64,000 nt of DNA. Source: Bacillota bacterium (GTDB lineage Bacteria; Bacillota; Clostridia; Tissierellales; Tissierellaceae). Under the pieces are notes generated by a model. It saw only the letters and a program-made list of their open reading frames with translations, did not search any database and was not told the DNA's origin. Of this stretch, positions 33,751 to 43,447 are shown piece by piece; the first letter of the stretch is position 1, and every line of letters begins with the position of its first letter. A program made the translations under genes and the position numbers. The DNA is taken from NCBI GenBank assembly GCA_023388495.1, contig JAEWGC010000025.1, positions 1 to 64,000 of the forward strand. The letters run 5' to 3'.

Positions 33751-36088
33751 TATCCACCTTCTTTATCAATGCATGCTCTAATACTTCATCCATAGATTTT
33801 GCTAGAACAAAAGACATTTTCCTTCTTATTTTATCTGGAATTTCCTCTAAATCCTTTTCATTATCTATTGGAAGTAATACCTTTTTTACTCCCATTCTAT
33901 TTGCTGCTAATACTTTTTCTTTAATTCCTCCTACTGGTAAGACCCTACCCCTTAGAGTTATTTCACCGGTCATAGCAACATCTCTCTTAATAGGAGTGTT
34001 GGATAATGCAGAGATAACAGCTGTGGCAATAGTTATACCTGCTGATGGTCCATCTTTTGGTATGGCTCCCTCTGGAACGTGGATATGAATATCCATGTCT
34101 TTATAGAAATCAGCTTCAATACCTAATATGCTTGAATTTGCTCTAATATAGCTAATACCTGCCATGGCAGACTCCTTCATGACTTCTCCTAACTTTCCTG
34201 TTAATTGGATCTTTCCCGTTCCCTTCATGGTATTTACCTCTATTGAAAGGGTTTCTCCGCCAACTGCCGTCCAAGCTAGTCCATTAGCTACACCAATTTG
34301 ATTTTCTTCTCCTAGAGTATCAAATCTGTATTTTTCAATACCTAAATAGTTTGATAGATTTCCACTATTTATTCTTACAGTCTTTAGGTTTTTCTCCACT
34401 ATTCTTTTAGCTGCTTTTCTACATATATTAGCTATATTTCTTTCTAGATTTCTTACTCCAGCTTCTCTAGTATAGAAGTTAATTATACCTCTTAAGGCTG
34501 ATTCTGATACTATTAGATTGTTTTCTTTTAAACCATGCTCCTTCATCTGTTTCGGTAACAGATAATTTATGGCTATTTGTAGCTTTTCTTCTTCAGTATA
34601 GCCTGATATTCTAATTACTTCCATTCTATCTAGAAGTGGTGCTGGGATTGTAGCTGTAGTATTTGCTGTAGTTACAAATAAGACCTTAGATAAATCAAAT
34701 GGTACATCTAAATAGTGGTCAGTAAATGTAAGGTTTTGCTCTGGGTCTAGTACTTCTAATAATGCACTAGAAGGGTCTCCCTTATAGTCGCTGCCCAATT
34801 TATCTATTTCGTCAAATAAAAATACTGGGTTTTTGGTTCCTGCCTTCTTCATGGAGTTAATTATACTTCCTGGCATAGAACCTATATAAGTTCTTCTATG
34901 TCCTCTTATTTCCGCCTCATCTCTTACGCCACCTAAGGACATTCTAACAAACTCTCTATTGAGGGATTTAGCTATGGATCTTGCAATAGATGTTTTACCA
35001 ACTCCTGGAGGTCCTACTAAGCAGATTATAGGTCCTTTCATACTATTAGTTAGCTTTCTTATGGCTATAAACTCCAGTATTCTTTCCTTTACATCCATTA
35101 GTCCATAATGGTCCTTGTTCAAGATATCTCTTGATTTTTTAATATCTATTTTATCCTTAGTCTCTTTATCCCAAGGTAAATCTATTATCCAATCTAAATA
35201 GGTTCTAATAACTCCTGTTTCTGGTGAATGAGGTGATAGCTTTGTAAGTCTTTCTACCTCTTTCATTGCCTTTTCTTTTACTTCCTTAGGCATTTTTATT
35301 TTTTCTATCTTCTCTTGATATTCTTCAACTTCTGCCATTACATCATCATCTTGACCTAATTCCTTTTGGATGGCTTTTATCTGCTCTTTAAGATAGTATT
35401 CTTTTTGAACCTTGTTTATTTGCTTCTTTACTCTTTGGTTTATTTTGTCTTCTATTCTTAGTACTTCGATTTCCTCTTGTAATATTATATGAAGCAGTTC
35501 TAATCTTTCATAAAAATCAAAGGTTTCTAGTATTCTTTGATCATCCTCTGGTTTTAGGTATATATAGGATGCTATAACATCTGCTAGTCTACCTGGGTCT
35601 TCAATATCTGATATGGTAATCAAAACATCGGAGGACACCCTATCGTTTAAAGAAAGATATTCTTCAAAATCATTCATTACAAGTCTCATGGCTGCTTCTA
35701 AATCTATATCTTTTTCTATATTCTCTTCTTCATAGGACAATTCTTCAACATCTGCTATAAAAAATGGTTCTTCTTGGACTATCTTAGATACTTTACCTCT
35801 ATTCATGCCTTCAACTAATACTCTAATGCTGCCGCCAGGTAATTTTAACATTTGCTTAACCTTAGCTACAGTACCTACATGATAAAAATCCTCTACTGTT
35901 GGTTCATTGACCTTTGGATCCTTCTGAGTACATAGAAGGATGGAGCTATCATCTAGCATAGCCTTATCTAAGGCAGATATAGATTTTTCTCTTCCAACAT
36001 CAAAATGAACAACCATATGAGGAAATATTGATATTCCTCTTAAAGGTATTAGTGGCAGGGTTTTATTTTGCACTTCATAGTGTTTCAT
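33734..36088 (-). CDS. lon: ATP-dependent protease La
   Basis: This 784-residue LonA protease has an N-terminal substrate domain (PLIPLRGISIFPHMVVHFDV), a coiled linker, the AAA module with Walker A GPPGVGKTSIAR near residue 355 and Walker B PVFLFDEIDK, and the Ser-Lys protease domain with catalytic Ser in PKDGPSAGITIA near residue 675. It degrades damaged and regulatory proteins in the cytoplasm. A terminator hairpin lies upstream after clpX, so lon-engB may have its own promoter. No CIRCE or CtsR box was seen. Confidence 0.97.
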   Translation of the reverse strand: MKHYEVQNKTLPLIPLRGISIFPHMVVHFDVGREKSISALDKAMLDDSSILLCTQKDPKVNEPTVEDFYHVGTVAKVKQMLKLPGGSIRVLVEGMNRGKVSKIVQEEPFFIADVEELSYEEENIEKDIDLEAAMRLVMNDFEEYLSLNDRVSSDVLITISDIEDPGRLADVIASYIYLKPEDDQRILETFDFYERLELLHIILQEEIEVLRIEDKINQRVKKQINKVQKEYYLKEQIKAIQKELGQDDDVMAEVEEYQEKIEKIKMPKEVKEKAMKEVERLTKLSPHSPETGVIRTYLDWIIDLPWDKETKDKIDIKKSRDILNKDHYGLMDVKERILEFIAIRKLTNSMKGPIICLVGPPGVGKTSIARSIAKSLNREFVRMSLGGVRDEAEIRGHRRTYIGSMPGSIINSMKKAGTKNPVFLFDEIDKLGSDYKGDPSSALLEVLDPEQNLTFTDHYLDVPFDLSKVLFVTTANTTATIPAPLLDRMEVIRISGYTEEEKLQIAINYLLPKQMKEHGLKENNLIVSESALRGIINFYTREAGVRNLERNIANICRKAAKRIVEKNLKTVRINSGNLSNYLGIEKYRFDTLGEENQIGVANGLAWTAVGGETLSIEVNTMKGTGKIQLTGKLGEVMKESAMAGISYIRANSSILGIEADFYKDMDIHIHVPEGAIPKDGPSAGITIATAVISALSNTPIKRDVAMTGEITLRGRVLPVGGIKEKVLAANRMGVKKVLLPIDNEKDLEEIPDKIRRKMSFVLAKSMDEVLEHALIKKVDNDEDN

Positions 36089-36133
36089 ATTTGTTATCTC
36101 CCTCCCATATTAAATTTATCTCTATATACAAGG

Positions 36134-36157
36134 AAAAGCCCACAAACGTGAGCCTTT
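36134..36157 (-). terminator. terminator/attenuator between clpX and lon
   Basis: Leftward transcript AAAGGCTCAC-GTTT-GTGGGCTTTT forms a 10-bp stem with two G-U pairs and then U-rich sequence. The clpX stop codon lies at its base. Confidence 0.75.
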
Positions 36158-37436
36158 AAGATGCAGATTCCTTGTTACTTGTTTTCTTAGACCTACTTTT
36201 CTTTTTTATATCTGAGAGTACCAAAGTAGGCTCTACCTTGTTTTCTATGGATTCTTTAGTTATGACGCATTTTTCTATATCATCTCTAGAAGGGATTTCA
36301 TACATAATATCTAGCATTGTTTCTTCTATTATACTTCTAAGACCTCTTGCACCTGTTTTTCTTTCAATTGCTTTTTTAGCTACAGAAAGAAGGGCTTCTT
36401 CTTCAAATTCGAGATCTACTCCATCCATTGCAAACAATTCTTTATATTGTTTTACAAGGGCATTCTTTGGTTCTGTAAGGATTTTAACTAGTGATTCCTC
36501 ATCTAGCTCCTCTAGAGTTACCATAACTGGTAATCTACCAACGAATTCTGGAATCAATCCAAATTTTAGAAGATCTTCAGGTTGTAAGTATTTTAAAAGC
36601 TCTCCTATTTTTGCATCCTTTTGAGATGATACTTCTGCTCCAAATCCCATAGATTTTTTACCTACACGGTTTTGGATTATCTTATCCAATCCATCAAATG
36701 CTCCACCAACTATAAACAATATATTGGTAGTATCTACTTGAATAAATTCTTGATGTGGATGTTTTCTTCCACCTTGTGGCGGAACATTTGCTACAGTTCC
36801 CTCAAGAATCTTTAGTAGTGCCTGCTGTACGCCTTCACCGCTTACGTCTCTTGTAATAGATGGATTTTCAGTCTTTCTAGCCACTTTATCTATTTCATCT
36901 ATATATATTATACCTTTTTCAGCTCTCTCAATATCATAATCTGCTGCTTGAATAAGCTTTAAGATTATGTTTTCAACATCCTCACCTACATATCCAGCTT
37001 CTGTTAGAGAAGTGGCATCTGCTATAGCAAAAGGTACATTTAAGATCTTTGCTAGGGTTTGGGCAAGTAATGTTTTACCTGAACCTGTAGGTCCCAACAT
37101 AATGATATTACTCTTTTGAAGCTCTATATCATTATTCTTCGTTGGTTTTTTATTTATTCTTTTGTAATGATTATATACGGCTACAGCTAAGGCTCTTTTT
37201 GCCCTTTCCTGTTTTATAACATAATCATCTAGAGTTTCCTTTATGGCAGCAGGCTTTGGTAGGTCCTGCATTTCATAGTCGAAGTTATCAATAAATTCTT
37301 CTTCGATTATCTCTTGGCATAACTCTATACATTCATTACATATATAAACATTGGGTCCGGCTATAAGTCTTCTTACTTGTTCCTGTGGCTTTCCACAAAA
37401 AGAGCAACGAAGCTGTTTTTCATCATATTTAGCCAC
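36156..37436 (-). CDS. clpX: ATP-dependent Clp protease ATP-binding subunit ClpX
   Basis: This 426-residue protein has the N-terminal Cys4 zinc finger (CSFCGKPQEQVRRL to CNECIELC, residues 11-40). Its AAA+ module has Walker A GPTGSGKTLLAQTLAK near residue 115, Walker B IIYIDEIDK, and the pore loop GYVGEDVE. An IGF-like ClpP-docking loop would be expected near residue 265, where KKSMGFGAE is seen. It unfolds tagged proteins and feeds them to ClpP. It lies 18 bases after clpP. Confidence 0.97.
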   Translation of the reverse strand: MAKYDEKQLRCSFCGKPQEQVRRLIAGPNVYICNECIELCQEIIEEEFIDNFDYEMQDLPKPAAIKETLDDYVIKQERAKRALAVAVYNHYKRINKKPTKNNDIELQKSNIIMLGPTGSGKTLLAQTLAKILNVPFAIADATSLTEAGYVGEDVENIILKLIQAADYDIERAEKGIIYIDEIDKVARKTENPSITRDVSGEGVQQALLKILEGTVANVPPQGGRKHPHQEFIQVDTTNILFIVGGAFDGLDKIIQNRVGKKSMGFGAEVSSQKDAKIGELLKYLQPEDLLKFGLIPEFVGRLPVMVTLEELDEESLVKILTEPKNALVKQYKELFAMDGVDLEFEEEALLSVAKKAIERKTGARGLRSIIEETMLDIMYEIPSRDDIEKCVITKESIENKVEPTLVLSDIKKKSRSKKTSNKESAS

Positions 37437-37454
37437 GATGACACCTCACTTAAT

Positions 37455-38036
37455 TTATTTTCTTGATATTACCTCGTCTATTATACCATATGCTTTAGCT
37501 TCTTCAGCTGTCATATAATAATCTCTATCTGTATCCCTAGATATTTTATCTAGCGGTTGACCAGTTCTTTCAGATAATATCTCATTTATTCTTTCTCTCA
37601 TTTTAATTATTCTGTCAGCTTGAATTCTTATGTCTTCTGCTTGCCCCTTAGCTCCACCTAGTGGTTGGTGTATCATGATATCAGCATTTGGCAATGCAAA
37701 TCTTTTACCCTTTGCACCAGCCGCCAATAGGAATGCACCCATAGACGCCGCCATACCCATACATATAGTTGATACATCAGGCTTGATATATTGCATAGTG
37801 TCATATATAGCAAATCCTGCACTTATTGAACCACCTGGGCTATTTATATAAAGTTGAATATCTTTATCTGGGTCTTCAGCTTCAAGAAATAATAGTTGAG
37901 CTACTACTAGATTTGCAGTAACATCATTTACTTCATCACCTAAAAAAACTATTCTCTCTTTTAATAATCTAGAGTAAATATCATAGGATCTTTCTCCCCT
38001 ATTTGTTTGTTCCACAACCATAGGAACTAGAGTCAT
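37455..38036 (-). CDS. clpP: ATP-dependent Clp protease proteolytic subunit ClpP
   Basis: This 193-residue serine peptidase has the catalytic Ser in CMGMAASMGAFLLAAG and His in ADIMIHQPLGG; the third residue Asp lies in SRDTDRDYYM. The start at ATG 38036 is chosen because GGAGGG lies 7 bases before it; an in-frame ATG 15 bases upstream precedes that site. Fourteen subunits form the chamber that works with ClpX, encoded next. It follows tig by 17 bases. Confidence 0.97.
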   Translation of the reverse strand: MTLVPMVVEQTNRGERSYDIYSRLLKERIVFLGDEVNDVTANLVVAQLLFLEAEDPDKDIQLYINSPGGSISAGFAIYDTMQYIKPDVSTICMGMAASMGAFLLAAGAKGKRFALPNADIMIHQPLGGAKGQAEDIRIQADRIIKMRERINEILSERTGQPLDKISRDTDRDYYMTAEEAKAYGIIDEVISRK

Positions 38037-38053
38037 TTTACATCCCTCCAATA

Positions 38054-39343
38054 TTATTTGAATTTAGCGTTTGCTTTTAACAATTCAATAACTTTTTGAT
38101 TAGTAATAGCTGTCTCTAGGAAAGATAAATCTCCCTTTTTCATATCTTTTATGAATTTTTCTTTGTTTTCTTGTTTATAGGAGTCTGCCATTTTTTCTAA
38201 TTCTTTATCTATATCTTCTTCTGATACTTCAATATTCTCAGCCTTTCCTATAGCTTCAAGGATTAAATCTCCCTTAACTCTCTTAGCTGCCATAGGTCTT
38301 AACTGATCTTTTAAGTTTTCTTCTGTTGAACCAGTTATTTGAAGATATTGCTCTAAGTCTAAGCCTTGCATTCTCATTCTATAATCAAATTCTCCTAGTT
38401 CATTTTCTAGTTGAGAATCTATCATAGCCTCTGGTATATCTAATTCACAGCTTTCTATTACTTTTTCAATCAAGTTATTTTCGTTTTCTATTTCTTCTTT
38501 ATCTTTAAACTCTTTTTCTAGTTTTTCTCTAATGCTTGCTTTATATTCTTCTAGAGTATCAAATTCAGATACATCTTTTGCAAACTCATCATCTAATTCT
38601 GGTAGTTCTTTTACTTTTATTTCGTGAATTGTTACTTTGAAAGTAGCTTCTTTACCCTTTAAATCTTCTGCATGGTATTCTTCTGGGAAAGTTACATTTA
38701 CTTCTACTTCTTCACCTTTATTTTTACCCACTAATCCTTCTTCAAAACCTGGAATAAATCTTCCTGAACCAATTTCTAGTTGTTGGTTTTCAGCTGTACC
38801 ACCTTCAAATTGTTCTTCTCCAACGAATCCTGCATAGTCAATTGTTAAAATATCACCATTCTCTACTGGTCTATCTCCTGCATCGATTATTCTAGCGTTC
38901 ATTTCTTGAACTGATTTTAACTCGTCTTCTACGTGCTCATCTGTTACATTATACTCTATTTTTTCAATTTCTATACTTTTATAGTCTCCAAGAGTTACCT
39001 CTGGTTTTACTGCTACTTCTACCTTAACAAGGATAGGTTTGCCTTTTTCGATTTCTTCAATATCTACCTCTGGTTGATCTACTGGCTCAAGTCCTAGTTC
39101 TACAACAGCATTGTTATAAGCCTCTGGTAATATTATATTAATAGCTTCTTCATAGAATATTTCTACTCCGTAGTTCATTTCTATGATTTGTCTTGGAACT
39201 TTTCCCTTTCTAAATCCTGGGATATTAAATTTACCTCTATTTTGTATATATGCCTTTTGTAATGCTTCTTCAAACTTTGCTTCTGATATTTCAAAAGTAA
39301 ATGCAGCTATATTGTTTTCCTTTTTTTCTAGAATCGCTTTCAT
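38054..39343 (-). CDS. tig: trigger factor (ribosome-associated chaperone/PPIase)
   Basis: This 429-residue protein has the three expected parts. The ribosome-binding domain carries the signature GFRKGKVPR near residue 44. The FKBP-type prolyl isomerase domain covers about 150-240 (GDILTIDYAGFVGEEQFEGG; FIPGFEEGLVGKNKGEE). The helical chaperone domain follows to the end. It meets nascent chains at the ribosome exit. It is the first gene of tig-clpP-clpX, with a good promoter at 39402-39430 and AGGAGGAA before the ATG. Confidence 0.97.
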   Translation of the reverse strand: MKAILEKKENNIAAFTFEISEAKFEEALQKAYIQNRGKFNIPGFRKGKVPRQIIEMNYGVEIFYEEAINIILPEAYNNAVVELGLEPVDQPEVDIEEIEKGKPILVKVEVAVKPEVTLGDYKSIEIEKIEYNVTDEHVEDELKSVQEMNARIIDAGDRPVENGDILTIDYAGFVGEEQFEGGTAENQQLEIGSGRFIPGFEEGLVGKNKGEEVEVNVTFPEEYHAEDLKGKEATFKVTIHEIKVKELPELDDEFAKDVSEFDTLEEYKASIREKLEKEFKDKEEIENENNLIEKVIESCELDIPEAMIDSQLENELGEFDYRMRMQGLDLEQYLQITGSTEENLKDQLRPMAAKRVKGDLILEAIGKAENIEVSEEDIDKELEKMADSYKQENKEKFIKDMKKGDLSFLETAITNQKVIELLKANAKFK

Positions 39344-39401
39344 CCGCTATTTCCTCCTCAATATATTTATCCATTTTTTAGCTAATCCATTATATCATAA
39401 A

Positions 39402-39430
39402 ATTATAACATAACAAATAACATTATCCAA
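39402..39430 (-). promoter_or_regulatory. sigma-A promoter of tig-clpP-clpX
   Basis: Leftward -35 TTGGAT (39425-39430), a 17-base spacer and -10 TATAAT (39402-39407). It lies about 60 bases before the tig start and downstream of the tRNA-Leu terminator. Confidence 0.75.
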
Positions 39431-39451
39431 TATTATATATCAAAACATATG

Positions 39452-39484
39452 AAAAAAACCAATGGTACAAATCCACTGGTTTTA
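39452..39484 (-). terminator. intrinsic terminator after tRNA-Leu
   Basis: Stem AAAACCAGTGG / CCATTGGTTTT (one mismatch) followed leftwards by TTTTTTC, a few bases after the tRNA CCA end. Confidence 0.8.
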
Positions 39485-39487
39485 GCA

Positions 39488-39571
39488 TGGTGCGGGAAAG
39501 AGGACTTGAACCCCCACGTCAATGACACTAGATCCTAAGTCTAGCGCGTCTGCCAATTCCGCCACTCCCGC
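39488..39571 (-). tRNA. tRNA-Leu (anticodon TAG)
   Basis: The minus strand folds as a class II tRNA with a long variable arm. Acceptor arms are GCGGGAG and the matching CTTTCCCGC side, the anticodon stem is CTAGA/TCTAG with loop CTTAGGA (anticodon TAG, codon CUA), the variable arm is TGTCATTGACG-like, the T-loop GGTTCAAGTCC, and CCA is encoded. The length of 84 bases fits tRNA-Leu. Confidence 0.95.
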
Positions 39572-39663
39572 ATGAATAAAGTAATTTTTGATTACCTTAT
39601 TATTATATCATGCCATTTGTACTTGTCAATATATTTTTTATTTTTTTATATTTTTTATCTTGC

Positions 39664-40500
39664 TTAAAAAACTAGGATAATTCCTCCATCATTTGCATAG
39701 GCAGTACTAAGTCCAGCTGTCTTAACTAAGATAATATCTTTAAATTTGTACTTTTCTTGAATTTCTCTCTTTAACTCTTCTGCCTTTTCCAGTGCATTAG
39801 TATGAGAGATAGCTAATATCTTTTCTTCAAACTTTTCTCCAGTTTCTCCAATTATTTCAACTAATCTTTTAAATGCTTTTTTAGTTCCTCTTATATTTTC
39901 AACTAGTTTTATTTCTCCAGTTTCTGTAGAACCCATTATAGGCTTTAAATTTAATACATTAGCTATAAGACCCTTAGTCTTTGAAATTCTTCCATTTTTT
40001 ATAAGATTATCTAAACTCTCTAGGATAAAAAATGTTTTCATTGAACTAATATAATTCTCTACCTTTTCAACAATTTCTAAATTGCTCAATTTTTTTTCTA
40101 TTAACTCTTGTATCTTAATTGCTATTAAAGTTTCCCCGATGCTGGCTGATCTGGAATCAAAAACATGTACAAACTTCTCTGGGATCTCTTCCTTTACCAT
40201 ATCCTTAGCTAATACTGCCGAGTTATATGTTCCACTTAATTGTGATGAAATTGTAACTGCAAAGATAGTATCTGCTTTTTTATATTCATCTACAAAATCT
40301 CCTGGTGATGGACAGGAAGTTCTAACTGGGTTTGGACTGTTTTTCATTGCTTGGATTAGTTCCATTGTATCCATACTTTCATCATCTATAAACTTTTTAT
40401 CGTCTACATCTATTTTAAACGGAACTAGGCTGATATTAAGTTTTTCTTTTAATTCCTTATTTAAGTCACAGCTACTATCTGCAACAATCTTATAATTCAT
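39664..40500 (-). CDS. DegV family fatty-acid-binding protein (second copy)
   Basis: This 278-residue DegV protein starts YKIVADSSCDLNKELKEKLN. It has the pocket motif TISSQLSGTYNSAVLA near residue 82 and LDNLIKNGRISKTKGLIANV near 160. The C-terminus AGLSTAYANDGGIILVF differs from the usual AHSGPG form, so its ligand preference may differ from the copy at 16741-17610. It lies 22 bases after glmM in transcription order and may be read through from it. Confidence 0.9.
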   Translation of the reverse strand: MNYKIVADSSCDLNKELKEKLNISLVPFKIDVDDKKFIDDESMDTMELIQAMKNSPNPVRTSCPSPGDFVDEYKKADTIFAVTISSQLSGTYNSAVLAKDMVKEEIPEKFVHVFDSRSASIGETLIAIKIQELIEKKLSNLEIVEKVENYISSMKTFFILESLDNLIKNGRISKTKGLIANVLNLKPIMGSTETGEIKLVENIRGTKKAFKRLVEIIGETGEKFEEKILAISHTNALEKAEELKREIQEKYKFKDIILVKTAGLSTAYANDGGIILVF

Positions 40501-40522
40501 TTCATCACCTCATAATATATTT

Positions 40523-41875
40523 TTAAGAGTTAATGCCTATTCTATCTTCAATAAACTTAGCCAGTTCAGATGCAATTTTATATAATCCAATATCTTCCTT
40601 TGCTTCTATCATTACTCTAACTAAAGGCTCTGTACCTGAAGGTCTTATAACAACTCTACCTTGTCCATGGAAAATCTCTTCAACCTTTTTTATCTCTTCC
40701 ATTATTTCTTCATTTTCTTCATATCTATACTTTAATTCATTTTTAACCTTTGCATTTACTAAAACCTGTGGAAAATTACTCATTAAGTTGTTTAACTGAG
40801 ACATGGTTTTTCCTGTTGCTTTCATTACTTCAAGCAAATGAAGTCCTGTGGCTAAACCATCTCCAGTAGTATTATAATCTAAGAAAATTATATGGCCTGA
40901 TTGCTCACCACCTAGCACATAGTCAGAACGAACCATTTCTTCCAATATATATCTATCACCAACTGTAGTTTTCACTATATCAATGTTGTTTTCCTTTAGA
41001 AACATATCTAAGCCCATATTAGTCATTATAGTACCTACTACAGTATTATTTTTTAATTTACCCTGTTTATGTAGATAAGAACCACAAATAGCTAATATAT
41101 GATCTCCATCAAGTATATTTCCTAGTTCGTCTACAGCTATGATTCTATCTCCATCTCCATCAAAGGATATCCCTATATCTGCGTTTTCCTCTTTTACTAG
41201 TTCTTGAATCATCTTTGTATTAGTTGAACCACAGTTGTCATTTATGTTCATTCCATTTGGCTCTGTATTTATGGCTACTACTTGTCCTCCAAGTCTTCTT
41301 ATGGTTTCTGGGGCGATTTTATATAAGGCACCATGTCCACAGTCCATAGCAATCTTTATTCCTGTTAAGTCTATATTTGTTGTAGAAACTAAGTAATCTA
41401 TATAATCCTCTCCACCATTTTCTTCAATAATTAGTCTACCTATTTTATCTCCTATAGGATGTATATCTAATTCCTTTTTATTTAGTATAATATCTTCTAT
41501 CTCATCTTCTACTTCATCAGGTAATTTAAATCCTTTGCTATCAAAGAACTTAATTCCATTATATTCCCCAGGATTATGAGATGCAGATATAACTACACCA
41601 GCTAGGGCATTATATTTTCTAGTTAAATATGCTACTGCAGGTGTTGGTATAACCCCTACAGATATAACATCTAATCCCATGGAAAGAATACCTGCTGTCA
41701 ATGCTGATTCTAGCATATCTCCTGATGCTCTTGTGTCTTTACCTACTATTATCTTACCCTTATTTTCCTTAGCTAATATATAAGCCCCTGCTCTACCTAC
41801 ATTGAAGGCAAGTTCTGGAGTCAAATCTTTATTTGCAATTCCTCTAATACCATCTGTACCAAATAGTTTACCCAT
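40523..41875 (-). CDS. glmM: phosphoglucosamine mutase
   Basis: This 450-residue alpha-D-phosphohexomutase begins MGKLFGTDGIRGIAN. It has the phosphoserine loop VVISASHNPGEYNGIKFFD near residue 96, the metal loop SFDGDGDRIIAVD near 240, the sugar loop GGEQSGHI near 325 and the phosphate loop RPSGTEPLVRVM near 410. It converts GlcN-6-P to GlcN-1-P for cell-wall precursors. The ATG at 41875 is preferred over GTG/TTG codons at 41887/41884, which lie too near the GGGGGAG site. In many Firmicutes glmM follows cdaA-cdaR; here cdaR is about 21 kb away. Confidence 0.96.
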   Translation of the reverse strand: MGKLFGTDGIRGIANKDLTPELAFNVGRAGAYILAKENKGKIIVGKDTRASGDMLESALTAGILSMGLDVISVGVIPTPAVAYLTRKYNALAGVVISASHNPGEYNGIKFFDSKGFKLPDEVEDEIEDIILNKKELDIHPIGDKIGRLIIEENGGEDYIDYLVSTTNIDLTGIKIAMDCGHGALYKIAPETIRRLGGQVVAINTEPNGMNINDNCGSTNTKMIQELVKEENADIGISFDGDGDRIIAVDELGNILDGDHILAICGSYLHKQGKLKNNTVVGTIMTNMGLDMFLKENNIDIVKTTVGDRYILEEMVRSDYVLGGEQSGHIIFLDYNTTGDGLATGLHLLEVMKATGKTMSQLNNLMSNFPQVLVNAKVKNELKYRYEENEEIMEEIKKVEEIFHGQGRVVIRPSGTEPLVRVMIEAKEDIGLYKIASELAKFIEDRIGINS

Positions 41876-41894
41876 TTTAATCAACACTCCCCCA

Positions 41895-42010
41895 CGTGGG
41901 CTACGCCCATGAATTTTGAATTTTTAATTTTGAATTGTGAATGAAAAGACATGGGCCGCCCCAACATTCAAAATTCACAATTTACAATTTACAATTTACA
42001 ATTCAAAATT
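41895..42010. repeat. AT-rich inverted-repeat element with 7-bp tandem units
   Basis: The left arm (CCCATGAATTTTGAATTTTTAA and onwards) and the right arm (TTCAAAATTCACAATTTACA and onwards) are complementary over much of their length around CATGGGCC. The right arm has about four tandem copies of ACAATTT (41976-42003). The last codons and stop of cca (41996) lie inside it. The segment AATTCACAATTTACAATTTA also occurs, near-identical, at 48065-48084. Confidence 0.65.
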
Positions 42011-43333
42011 ATCTTTGATAATTTTGATAAGTTTTTCTCTTTCGTTTAATTCAGGTTTTTCTAATACTTTTTCCAATAAATAGTCTAATATCTCACCAAT
42101 TAATTTTCCTTGTTTATACCCTAATTCTATCACATCTTCTCCATTTATGGCTAATTGATTTTTATCATAGGCTTCTTTATTTTCTATAATATGCCTTATC
42201 TTTTCTTTTCTTTCCAATAAATCAGATATATCTGCTTCCTTATTGGAACAAGTTCTATCAGCTATATTTAATTGTAGCAATGTAAATATTCTATCTTCTC
42301 CTAATAATCTTAAGAGCTTCTTTAATCCTTTATCTTTCATTTTAGAATGTTGAGTCATATGCCTATCTATTAAGAGTCTAACAGTGTCTATTAGCTCATT
42401 AGGTGCTTTTAATCTCTTTAAGATTTCCTTGGACATCTTAGCACCTACTTTATCATGGCCATAAAAATGACCGATACCTTTTTCATCTATAGTTAGTGTA
42501 TGAGGCTTTCCTATATCATGAAGAAGAGCTGCAATTCTTAGTTCTAAAATAGGCTCTGTATTGTCTATAACACACATTATATGCTCAAACACATCCTTAT
42601 CATGATGAGGGTTATGCTGATTGAACTCTACTGCATCCATCATCTCTGGTAGAACTACTTGAAGTACACCTGTATCTTTCATCAGTCTTATTCCATAGGA
42701 AGGTGTTTTTGATAATAAAATTTTAAAAAATTCTTCCCTAATTCTTTCTATGCTAATGGTCCCTATATGTTCACTATATAGTTTGCATGCCTCAAAGGTC
42801 GAATCATCAATGGAGAATTCTAGCTGTGCTGCAAATCTTATGGCTCTCATTATTCTTAAATAATCTTCTTTCATTCTTTCATGAGGATTACCTACAGCCC
42901 TTATTATCTTTTTCTCTAAATCTTCTTTTCCATTAAAATAATCAATGACCCCTATCTTCTTATTATATGCCATAGCATTGATAGTGAAATCTCTACGAGA
43001 TAAATCATCTAGAATATTTTTTGAAAAATATACATTTTCTGGCCTTCTTCCATCTATGTATTCTCCATCAGCTCTAAAGGTAGTTACTTCGACGACACCT
43101 TCATCATGTACTACAACTACTGTACCAAATTGTTTACCTGTTTCCAAGGTTTTACAGTCACTAAAAACTTCTTCTATTTCCTCTGGCAAAGCATCTGTAG
43201 TTACATCAAAGTCAGATGGCTCTCTTCCTATTAATATATCTCTAACAGATCCACCGACTATATATGCATTAAAACCTTTTTCTTCAAGTCTATCTATGAT
43301 TATTTCCACGTATTTTGGAATATTAAATACCAT
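41996..43333 (-). CDS. cca: CCA tRNA nucleotidyltransferase / poly(A) polymerase family with HD domain
   Basis: This 445-residue class II nucleotidyltransferase has the active-site motif GGSVRDILIGREPSDFDVTT at residues 27-46, a second motif RRDFTINAMAYN near 113, the RNA-binding motif PHERMKEDYLRIMRAIRFAA, and an HD phosphohydrolase domain (AALLHDIGKPHT near 268). It adds or repairs the CCA end of tRNAs. The final codons (NFEL, stop) are made from the repeat element at 41895-42010, so the C-terminus was probably altered by that insertion. Confidence 0.92.
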   Translation of the reverse strand: MVFNIPKYVEIIIDRLEEKGFNAYIVGGSVRDILIGREPSDFDVTTDALPEEIEEVFSDCKTLETGKQFGTVVVVHDEGVVEVTTFRADGEYIDGRRPENVYFSKNILDDLSRRDFTINAMAYNKKIGVIDYFNGKEDLEKKIIRAVGNPHERMKEDYLRIMRAIRFAAQLEFSIDDSTFEACKLYSEHIGTISIERIREEFFKILLSKTPSYGIRLMKDTGVLQVVLPEMMDAVEFNQHNPHHDKDVFEHIMCVIDNTEPILELRIAALLHDIGKPHTLTIDEKGIGHFYGHDKVGAKMSKEILKRLKAPNELIDTVRLLIDRHMTQHSKMKDKGLKKLLRLLGEDRIFTLLQLNIADRTCSNKEADISDLLERKEKIRHIIENKEAYDKNQLAINGEDVIELGYKQGKLIGEILDYLLEKVLEKPELNEREKLIKIIKDNFEL

Positions 43334-43404
43334 AATATCACTCCAGTATATTATCTTCTTTTAGTATAGCATAGTATTTGTGTTAGACAAGTTTTTTTAT
43401 ACAG

Positions 43405-43438
43405 CAAAAGGCTTTGGAATGATTTCCAAAGCCTTTGG
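43405..43438 (-). terminator. terminator after the agr locus
   Basis: Stem CCAAAGGCTTTGGAA / TTCCAAAGCCTTTTG with a tiny loop, 10 bases after the agrB stop and before cca. The U-tract is short, so efficiency is uncertain. Confidence 0.7.
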
Positions 43439-43447
43439 TTTAAGATC

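Noticed and set aside
36172..36624. 150-codon rightward frame opposite clpX
   Set aside because: Shadow frame of the conserved clpX sequence; low-complexity Ser/Leu translation with no recognisable domain.
39344..39455. CIRCE or CtsR operator before tig/clpP
   Set aside because: No TTAGCACTC-type or AGGTCAAA-type repeats are visible here or before lon; only a sigma-A promoter.
41976..42003. CRISPR-like short repeats
   Set aside because: Units are only 7 bases, contiguous and AT-rich, with no spacers and no cas genes nearby.
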